From positions 63,183,463-63,247,462 of the forward strand of contig JALMGJ010000005.1 in the NCBI GenBank assembly GCA_023362775.1: 64,000 nt of DNA, read 5' to 3'. The position numbers and the translations under genes are program-made. Of the stretch, positions 55,400 through 64,000 are shown piece after piece. This stretch comes from Charina bottae (Eukaryota > Chordata > Lepidosauria > Squamata > Charinaidae). Position 1 is the stretch's first letter. Every line of letters starts with the position of its first letter. A model generated the notes under the pieces. That model searched no databases. It had not been told where the DNA came from and saw only the letters and a program-made list of their open reading frames with translations.

Positions 55400-55813
55400 T
55401 TCAGATGAACTTATTAAAGGTGTGTAAAGAAATTAATACTAAATCCTTTCCCACCTTTAATTTGTCTTGAAGTAGAGGTTACAGGGGGCGTGGTGGCTCA
55501 GCGGGTAAGACGCCAGGCTTGTCGATCGGAAGATCGCAAGTTCGGAGGTTCAAATCCCTAGCCCTGCGTGGGGAGTGAGGTCCCGCACTCGCCCCAGCTC
55601 TTGCCAACCTAGCAATTCGAAAGCATGCAAATGCAAGTAGATGAATAGGTACCACTTCAGTGGGTAGGTAACAGCGTTCTGTGCGCATCATGCGGCCACA
55701 TGACCATGGAAGCGTCTTCGGACAACGCTGGCTCTTCGGCTAACAAATGGAGATGAGCACTGGCCCCTAGAGTCGGACACAACTGCACAAATGTGCGGGG
55801 GGAACCTTTACCT
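55400..55813 (+). mobile_element. Sauria-type SINE with 84-bp 5' extension inside an 18-bp duplication
   Basis: The SINE itself starts at 55484 (gggggcgtggtggctcagcg) and ends near 55813 (cctttacctta). No direct repeat abuts its head. Instead tatctatggaatattggc, 18 bp perfect, occurs at 55382-55399 and 55814-55831, enclosing 84 extra bases before the head. The simplest reading is an RNA that started upstream of the SINE and carried flanking sequence with it. Confidence 0.8.
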
Positions 55814-55831
55814 TATCTATGGAATATTGGC

Positions 55832-58800
55832 AACCTTGAAAATCATCTTAGGAATGTAAAAAATGTGCCTATTGCTGTTTATATAGCACTTAACACTCGA
55901 GAACAATCAGAGTGAGAAAGTGAGACCATTGGATTTAAAATGTAATTTAATGACATTTCCGTACATTTATTGGAGAATCAATTTCATGGATTACTGAAAA
56001 GTGTTCTGTGATAAATGTTCCTAGTAAAACAACTTGATATTATATTGATTATTTTGTGGATCAATAATTGGTTAAGAGAGAACAGAAAATAGGAATAAAA
56101 ATCTCTAAGGATATTGGAGTAGAGTATACAAAGAGGAGACTAATGCTTTAACTAGCTTATAATTGACAGAGATAATGATGTACACAATGCTGTGTACAGT
56201 TGGTTGGACCCTGAAAATGAAAAAGACGCAGAAAACAAATAAAATAAAGAAGTTGGAGCAACTTCCCTGTAAGGAAAGTTTACAGCAGGGCAGTAAGGTT
56301 TTTAGTTTTTAAAAAGTGAAAAAGATGATTGAGATATATAGAATTATGCATGGTCTGAAGGAAGTTTAGAAGATTCATTCTCTCTTGGTAACAAACCTCA
56401 TTCAATTAAAATAAACAATGGGATATTCTATCATAGGCCAAACTGTAACATCTACCATGGTTATTTAGGTGGAAAACACTGATCTTTTTATTGAAATAGA
56501 ATATAAAAGAAGTGTGTACTTACTGTTATCATGTATTTGTTGGCTTTCCAATATGTGCATGGCTTGGCTGTTGTTTAAAATGTAGACACTTGCTGTAACC
56601 ATTTAAGAACAGAACTAGGATGCCTACTACAAAGTGACAAATATGTATTTATGAAAGAAAAAAGATTGGTGTGTGCAGTGACAGTTGTCATTGTTATACT
56701 GTTAAATAATTTCTTAAAGTTGCCGTAACTGTTTTAAGTAGCTGTCATATTAAGGTTAGGTTAACATTTGTGCTGCTGTCACTATTAATATGCAGTGATA
56801 ATTAAGAAACGTTTTTGTAGTATAGTGCCCAGCAGTTGAAAGGTGCTTCACAAAGTGTGTTGGTGCTAACATAGCAAAAGAGGCTGCATCCTTTGGAAAG
56901 ATTGTGTGGCCTTCAGTGCATCTCTGTGTAACATGCGCAGCCATTTTGTTGAAGTGTTGTCTGTACGTAGCCACACTCATGCAGATGGTCAGGGTCAGCC
57001 TTGAAGCAGGCCTAGGAGCCTTGCAGAAGACATGGGTGCTTTAACACTTCAAGGAGGGGTGCTTTGTTTATGTTAACATGCCTTTTGAAGCATGTCTTTG
57101 AAATGCTTCCACAACCCTAAAGTTTAGTATGTCACATAAGCACTGGAGATTTACTTCAACAAGTGCTTGACCTTTCCAGATAGCGTGCCTTCCATTTTTA
57201 ACATTACCCTTTTGTTGGACTGATAACGCAACAGAGTGAAGAGCAGCATATTTTCCTACAGTGCTGTTTTTGTTTTATAAATGAATACAGCTGTGTTATT
57301 TCATGTGGAGGAAGCATTCATGTTGAGTTCACAGAAGTTTCTCAGAAGACAGTGGGGTGGGGAAGAAAAGATGCTTACATTAACTGTTGACATGAAAACA
57401 GGCCTATTTATCCTTTCAAGTTGCTGTTTTTTCAAAAGCAGTTGTAGAATAAGAGATGTTCATATAACATTTTCAGTTTAGAAAGTAGTTGTGCTGTATA
57501 TGATCAAGACTTGTTTTTAACAAGTAAAATAGATTTTGCAAGTAATATGAAAAGGTGGAAACATATCTAGCAATTACCTATTATTTAAAATTAAAATATG
57601 TGAAAATAATCCTCTTTTTACCTTTCTTATTTACTTCTGATTTAATATCTCCAATAATAATATAGACTTTCTTGCCTGCGATACTGATATTGGATTTTGT
57701 ATCTGTGCATATATATGAACACAAACTTATATTGGGAAATAAGTATACATACATCGTAGCTCAGCTCACAGATTTCACTAAGCTATTTCTTCTTCTAACT
57801 AAGATTTGTGGTAAAGTAATGGCTTCATCTTAATTAAATGGCTAAGAAAGGGTGTCATTCCTCCAGCGTATTTATCTGCAGTGGGAACCACACTGTATTT
57901 GTGCTTTTGAAGACTTTGCCATCTGCATGGAATTCAGTGTGTACCATTACAGCAAAGATGCCAGAAAAATGACAGCATCTACTTTGGTCACAAACTATGC
58001 CAGATGTGTTTATACTTGTAGTTAAAATTGCTGCTGCTCCTTTTTTGTTTTTTCACAGCAATCAAACTTAAGCAGCAATCCAAACCACGTGTACTTGGAA
58101 GCAGGCTGCACTGAATTCTTGCTTATAAATAAACATGTATAAGAACAGACAGTTATTGCTTTTAATATACAACCATTACTAACAAACTGAAAATAATCCT
58201 TCAGTGCTGTTATGTTACTGGAGTTTGGTATCTATGGCTTGCAAAATAGTTAAAGGTATTTTTATTTACACATTATTTTTAAACAAGTTTTGTGACTGAA
58301 GAAATAATTTGTTGAGGATGTTTGTAAAACACAATAAGGAAAAAAAGCATTTTGTAAGTTTTTTAAAATAATGTTCCTGTCCAATTTCCCAGTTCTCTCC
58401 CGTACATCATCACCTTGTGTGACCAATTTGTTTAATGATCTCATGTTAATTAAGAACTAATTCATGATATGAAATGTGGATATTCTAATTGAAAAGAATA
58501 ATAATCAATAAATTATCTCAGGCGCCAAGGATACATTTGTATACGCTTCTAGTAAGTTTTTGGATCCTAGCCCAACAGAAAACGTGACAGATATTGAGGG
58601 GGAACAAGAAATTGGACATGATAGATATGATGACAAATTGGGCTGAAGCAATAGAAATGAAATTCAGTAGTATAGTAGATAATATGAATAACTGACCTTA
58701 AAATACAAAAGCATGTTCAGTATTCAATAAATAATGCTAAGTGGAATATAAAAATTTCAGAATATAGATTGATTGCAATTTATGATAACTTGTAGTTAGC

Positions 58801-60597
58801 AAATGAAGAATATTACAGATGATAGGTTTAATTTTTAAAGCTAAGCAGTAAAACTGTTGTTGTTGAGAACATCTGATGATCTTTGTATAGGAAATAGAGA
58901 GACCATAATTCAGGGATTCTCAAAATTTGCAATATCACAACCCGCTAAAAATATAAAGTGGATTTGAACCTCCCTCCCCTATGAATAAAATATATGTCAT
59001 TGAGATTAGATTTGGGTAAGAAATAAATATGCCACTTTTAATAATTAAATCTTAATTTATATATTAAAGAAGACAATGATAAACTTTCTAACTTTATAAA
59101 ATAAAATTTATTCACTGGAAATAAGCAAACAAGTAGTACAATTTAAAAAAACATATTTTTAAATGGAAGTATAAGCTTGTTTGCTTTTGCATAATTCCTG
59201 AAATCTGGATTTCATTATGAAGTCAGACACCCTCATTCACCAAAGTTAAAGGATGTTTTTATGCCTTAAATCAGCTTCTCTTAAACCACTCTTAAACTTG
59301 CAAAACACTGGCAGGTTGTAAGTTACCTTTGGCACTGCCTCCCAGCATAGCTGAATTGACATTACAGTCACAGTCTATTTCCTCTTTCCTTTCTAGCCTG
59401 GTGCTTGTAAATCCTACTCTTCCTATTATCTCCTGGCTGCATACTCATAGCCCTTTTTTCCTTCCTCTCTGCAGAGGGAGTGCCAGATAGGATAGTCATA
59501 ATTTTGCATAGAAATCTTGTGCTTTCCAGGCATGATTAATCTTCCTTTCAAAGCCAAATGCAATGTGCTAATGCTCAGGCTTCATATAGGGCTCTGGAGC
59601 CATTATGTTACTTTGTATTTAGCATACTTTTGCATCAAACTAGCAATCCTGCTAGAAAAGGACTCACTTTCTGGTGACTCTCATTCCTTTGTCTCACAAC
59701 TCTCTGGAGGTTGTGACTTACACTTTGAGGAATGTTGCCCATAACTTGTTAGTAGAGCATGTTTTAACTTCCAGAATTTGTCCTTGGCTTGTATAGCTCT
59801 GGAACCTTGTCACATAGGTATAGAACTCTAATTGTACAATGGAACTTTCTAGTGCATCTGGTGTTCTTTGATCAATGGCTAAGGAGGACATTGTGAACGG
59901 TACATAGCAGAGCAAGGGAGAGAGAGAGTTTTCCCTCATTTCCGTACTAGTAGAACTTGGTCAATAGCCTCAGGACTGTCCAACAGAAGTATGTTATGGA
60001 GCACATCTTCACAACTGATACAAATTAGCTTAGCTTTTAAAAGAATTACACAATGGAGGATATGCTGACAGAAGATACTAGCTTTAGTATTTAATGTAAT
60101 CTCTGTATTATGTATTTTATATCTTGTTTACCAGATAGTGAGGACAAAATAATAGTTTTGCTCAGGAGACTATACTCTTGTCTATCACCAACATTTTTTA
60201 AAAAAATCTTTAATTAAACTAAACAAAACGGGGAAGTGTTCACAGGTAATACAGAACTTTTCTGGAAATAAAAAGGTGAATCTGGTGAAACTTGGTCTTA
60301 TTTAGGAGGTCATTTCTTACTATCATTTTTATTGAGATCATTCACAAAATGACCTAGGTCAGTCTTAATATATCTATGGGACTTTTAGTTACTCTGTAAC
60401 TTAAATGCTTGTCTGTTTTCAAGCTCCCTGGTCAGGACTCAACAGTAAACTACTGATCTCCATACACTTAACAGCTTAGCTTGACTTTGCATGACAGGAG
60501 ACTCACAGACATGGCCCAGTTAGATTAGAATATTTATTGCAAACAGGAATGGTGCTTACAAACAGTTGATTACATACTGCTAGTGAAAATATGTAAG
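55832..60597. other. Long intron-like stretch, nothing recognised
   Basis: 4.8 kb of AT-rich DNA with only short chance frames (56756-56980, 57281-57481, 59517-59744). None combines splice sites with family resemblance. Confidence 0.45.
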
Positions 60598-60609
60598 TAC
60601 CTTTTATAA

Positions 60610-60939
60610 ATAGGGGGTGCGATGGCTCAGCGGGTAAAACGGCAGGCTTGTTGATCGGAAGATTGCAAGTTTGGAGGTTCAAATCCCTAGCCCCATGTGA
60701 CGGAGTTAGCTCCCGCACTCGCTCCAGCTCTTGCCAACCTAGCAATTCAAAAGCATGCAAATGCAAATAGATAAATAGGTACCACTTCGGTTGTGTAGGT
60801 AACAGCGTTCCGCACACGTCATGCCAGCCACATGATTGCGGAAGCGTCTTTGGACAACGTTGGCTCTTCGGCTAACAAACAGAGATGAGCACCAGCCCCT
60901 AGAGTCAGACACAACTGTGCAGGGGAAACCTTTACCTTT
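60610..60939 (+). mobile_element. Sauria-type SINE, full length, 12-bp target duplication
   Basis: The head gggggtgcgatggctcagcg has mutated boxes (ggttcaaatcc), and the tail has gagtcagacacaact and ACCTTT repeats. Direct repeats taccttttataa flank it at 60598-60609 and 60940-60951. It is more diverged than the copies at 43375 and 55484, so probably older. Confidence 0.9.
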
Positions 60940-61254
60940 TACCTTTTATAACCTTGGGGTTTTAGACTTGTGACTTCTTTATCATGCCCTTCCAAATTAA
61001 TGAATATTTGGCACTGAAGCCAAGTGGTTATTGTACGTTTATATAACGGCTCACTGAATCCTGGGAACTGCCAATTCCTGCCTCAACTCTTACATGTATG
61101 GATTACATCTCTAGAAAGTCAAACTGTCTAGTTTAATTTGTTTCTTGACTCTATCTAGATAAGGGAAACATGTTTTCAGTAGAATTTAATACTTCGAACA
61201 GGAGCAAGACATCTATTGTCTGGTCTCTTTTGCATACCTTTTTTTATTTCCCTG

Positions 61255-61475
61255 TGCCTTCAAATCAGTGTTGACTCCTGGCAACTGCCTGAACAAATCC
61301 CTGCAGTTTTCTAGGCAACATTTCAGAAGTGGCTTGCCATTGCCTTCTTCCTAGGGTCGAGAGACAGTGACTGGCCCAAGGTCACCCAGCTGGCTTTGTG
61401 CCTAAGGTGGGACCAGAACTCACAGTCTCCCAGTTTCTAGCCTGGTGCCTTAATCACTATACTGACAAATATACT
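61255..61475 (-). mobile_element. tRNA-headed SINE fragment
   Basis: On the minus strand: a tRNA-like head with agtgattaaggcaccaggct, ccgccttaggcac-like text with drift, then gccagctgggtgaccttggg, ggcaatggcaagccacttct and ttgccaggagtcaacactg. The same family as 63389. Confidence 0.75.
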
Positions 61476-63046
61476 GTATAATCTGTGCCTATCTCCAAAA
61501 ATTGTAGAGTGTGGGGAGAGGAAGAGAAAAAAAACGGGGGAAAGGATATCTTCATTCATACCATATTTAAAATAATGTATGGTCTTTTCTTATACAGTTG
61601 AGTTTTGAATCAGATACAGTGTTGTTGTTTAGTTATTTGTCTAAAGGTATACAACAGATTTTAGGTTCATTTCTGAAAATACCTTTTTTAGCCTTTTTTA
61701 TTTTTCAATGGGGGGAAAATATTTTGATTTATCTTGTCCAAGTTACTTTTTTATATCTACGGTACAAAGGGCACCGGTGTAACCTGAGTAACAGTAACAG
61801 CTAGGTCTTTTGTAGATTACTTTCCACCCACCCCAATTAAAGATGTGATTTCAGTCTGTTTTATAGGTTTGCAGTATATGAATTGTGACACCTGAGTGGA
61901 AATATTTAAATGCATACAAAAATAGATTGAAAATAGCCATAATCTGACAAAAGGTATAAGTGTACAGAATATCAAACATGACAAAATGCATGGAGTCATA
62001 ATTCACTTTGGAAAATATATACTGTGTTTGTCACATAGATATTTTGATAAAAACACTTTTAAAATTAAAGATGTTACCTTATTGAACTACATAACCAAGC
62101 ATCATTTTTCCAAAGTGAAAAAAGTCACATTAGAACTAAAATATTTTCGTAATTCATTGTAACTGGAAAATAGTCAACCCTTTATTCCTCAATATACTTT
62201 ACATTTTGTTTTTCTTGCTGATAGAGTGGTTAAGTCTAAAAGTATAGTCTTTTTATTAAAACTATAGAAAATGTGCACATGATACAATACTTGCTTTCCC
62301 ACCCAGGGCAAAAGAATGACAAGTATACAGTATAATTTATCTTTTTAGTACATAAGCCAGGTAAAAAAATCCTTAGCCATGTGTTATGAATAATGTTAAC
62401 TGCAATTTTTATGAGGATCTAAACCCTAAGATAATGGAGAATTGCTGCAAGTCTACAGTGTATTATATGACTTTGTTCATAATTATAATTAATATAAATC
62501 TTACTCAGTCTGATCTTGTAATTGCTACAGAATAAAAAAGATCTGCTTAAGGCAGCTTCAAGAGAGGAAAGTATTCATGGTTCCTCCAGTCAGTTTTCTC
62601 TGAGTTGCACAGTATTGTTTCTAGCCAAATTCTTCTTCTCCTTCTCCTTTTTTTGCCAGTTACAGATAATACTGCCAATAAGAGTCAAAATACATTAATA
62701 AGAAGATGGGGAGATTACTCCAAGTTTTGGACTAGCTTAAACCACCCATTAAAATCATCTTTAGGTCTGACACATTATTTCCTCTGACTCAATTCATTGG
62801 ATACAGGATACTAGTCATTTCTTTAGCAGTGATTTATAGCATTTAATACCTTCACCCAACTACAATTGTGCAATATGAAGCCTGACTTTATTGCTGATAT
62901 AACAGCACAGTGATAGTTGGATGACCCAATAAAGCACTACAAATAATTGGTGAGGAAATTGTTGTTGCCAGGTATGTTTGGGAAGGCAGATGTTTACCTC
63001 TCTGCAACATCCTATGCCCTCATCTGAAATTGTATCCCAGGGGATT
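61476..63046. other. Intron-like DNA, nothing confident
   Basis: A pyrimidine tract plus cag at 62629-62661 precedes a short open frame (VTDNTANKSQN). It looks like an acceptor, but there is no donor and no family match, so it is not called as an exon. Confidence 0.4.
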
Positions 63047-63388
63047 TCAGGGAAGGACTCTTCCTAACAATTTAGGAAGTGGCATTAGGAGCTGAAGAAA
63101 AAGGGGATTGGCAATTATTACCTCTATCACCTTTTTATCTTTACGAAGTTCATTCATGGAGTTCTTCCTCTGTAAACTGACAATCAGCATGCAAAAACCT
63201 ATACAAGTGATAAGCATAATTTCATTGTAGTAAATTTTACTGTATTTGTACAACTTTATGCCATAACACCACATTATAAAAATAAAATCAAATATTGAGA
63301 ATAAACAGGAGAAGACAAGGTAACAAAGATGTGCTGTTTTCAAGAATAATGTAAAAAACGTAAATGAACACAGAGAGAGAGACTTCAC
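63047..63388 (-). other. Hydrophobic minus-strand ORF, possible exon
   Basis: 113 codons with two or three membrane-like stretches (LCYLVFSCLFSIFDFIFIMW and IMLITCIGFCMLIVSL) and a basic end (RKNSMNELRKDKK). An acceptor-like ttgaaaacag and a donor-like aaag|gtgata bracket the middle. The sequence is AT-rich, which favours chance hydrophobic frames. Not recognised. Confidence 0.25.
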
Positions 63389-63590
63389 TGAGAGCCAGTT
63401 TGGTGTAGTGGTTAAAGCATCAGGCTAGAAACTGGGAGACCGTGAGCAATAGTCCCGCCTTAGGCACAAAGCCAGCTGGGTGACCTTGGGCCAATAATTC
63501 CCTCTCAGCCCTAGGAAGCAGGCAATGGCAAACCACTTCTGAAATCTTGCCAGTAAAACTGCAGGGCATCAACACTGACTCGAAGGCATA
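63389..63590 (+). mobile_element. tRNA-headed SINE
   Basis: gagccagtttggtgtagtgg (A box region), agtcccgccttaggcacaaa, gctgggtgaccttgggccaa, aggcaatggcaaaccacttc and aaaactgcagggcatcaac. The head is shared with 36466; the 3' part is the type also seen at 5418 and 61255 in minus orientation. Confidence 0.8.
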
Positions 63591-64000
63591 TATATACACA
63601 TATTTTTCACAGAGTGGACTTAGATCATAAGTTGCCTTTACTGATACAATGCTCTCAACTGTCTTGGGATCACCTGCTAGCTGGGAAAACTGGAGACCTG
63701 GAGCCACAAACTCTCCCTACACTGGTGTGTTCCAGGTTGAGGAAGAATGATATCAACAAAGTAAATATTTTGTTTTCCTAATGAAAAATTTAGATATAGG
63801 ACTATGAAACAGAAACTCTTTTTTTATTCTGGAATAGTTTTTCAAGTTCAGTCTCATCCACACTGCTGATTTTCTACTGCTCTCCCATATAAGTACTATT
63901 TCCTACCCTACTTTCCTTTTTTGAAAGATTTGTTAGGAGACTGATGCAATTTCAAGTTGAACATGTATGTAGTTACCATGTTGCTGTTAATTTTTGGTTA
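63591..64000. other. Intron-like DNA, nothing recognised
   Basis: No feature could be assigned to the right edge. Confidence 0.4.

Noticed and set aside
54980..56560. Old LINE ORF2 remains around the SINE at 55484
   Set aside because: The texture is A-rich and coding-like, but no endonuclease or reverse transcriptase motif can be read in any frame.
62605..62787. Possible PTPRE extracellular exon (VTDNTANKSQN after a pyrimidine tract)
   Set aside because: No donor site or membrane segment follows, and the resemblance to a Ser/Thr/Asn-rich ectodomain is too weak.
1..64000. Endogenous retrovirus or LTR element
   Set aside because: No gag/pol/env-like frames, primer-binding site or paired long terminal repeats were found. 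All reverse transcriptases seen are of LINE type.

Overview
The window reads as nuclear DNA of a squamate reptile (lizard or snake). The evidence is the mobile-element mix: Bov-B LINEs, tRNA-derived SINEs with the Sauria SINE layout ending in ACCTTT repeats, L1, L2/CR1-like LINE ends, a 5S-rRNA-like SINE and many small hAT elements. These lie on an AT-rich, intron-sized background. The species cannot be named from the sequence. There are no bacterial operons, rRNA genes or CRISPR arrays.

Only one protein-coding host gene can be read in full. It is CLRN3 (clarin-3) on the minus strand, in three exons: 18128-17903, 12497-12318 and 6045-5774. All splice sites are canonical GT/AG, all junctions are in phase 1, and the protein is 225 residues. 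About 7.7 kb upstream of its start, head-to-head, lies a CpG-rich block (25750-26720) with good splice donors. It is probably the promoter and first exon of the neighbour, which by synteny as I recall it should be PTPRE on the plus strand. No PTPRE coding exon was recognised.

Region by region: 1-2285 is the right part of a GC-rich hAT element that runs off the left edge and carries what look like captured WDR46 (UTP7/BING4) exons. 2650-3426 is a second hAT element with a perfect 8-bp target duplication. 5774-18128 is CLRN3; its introns hold an internally deleted L1, a palindromic DNA element, an odd double-tailed Bov-B and an old L2-like LINE. 18.5-25.5 kb holds DNA transposons, a Sauria SINE, L2-like ends and a 5S-derived SINE. 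25.7-26.7 kb is the CpG island. 26.7-35.2 kb is mostly plain intron-like DNA with three more hAT elements. 35.3-45.1 kb is dense with retroelements, including a Bov-B/SINE chimera, L1 ORF1 remains and a second Bov-B type. 45.17-49.12 kb is a complete RTE-superfamily LINE with an uninterrupted 1133-codon frame. 51.17-54.39 kb is an almost intact Bov-B broken by one stop codon. 54.4-64 kb is intron-like with two Sauria SINEs and tRNA-headed SINE fragments.

The most interesting signals are mobile-element biology. They are a hAT element with duplicated host-gene exons; a roughly 38-bp GC-box plus CCAAT-box module repeated inside several hAT families; an intact RTE-like LINE; and three unusual target-primed insertions, namely a Bov-B/SINE chimera, a Bov-B with 3' tails at both ends, and a SINE with an 84-bp 5' extension.
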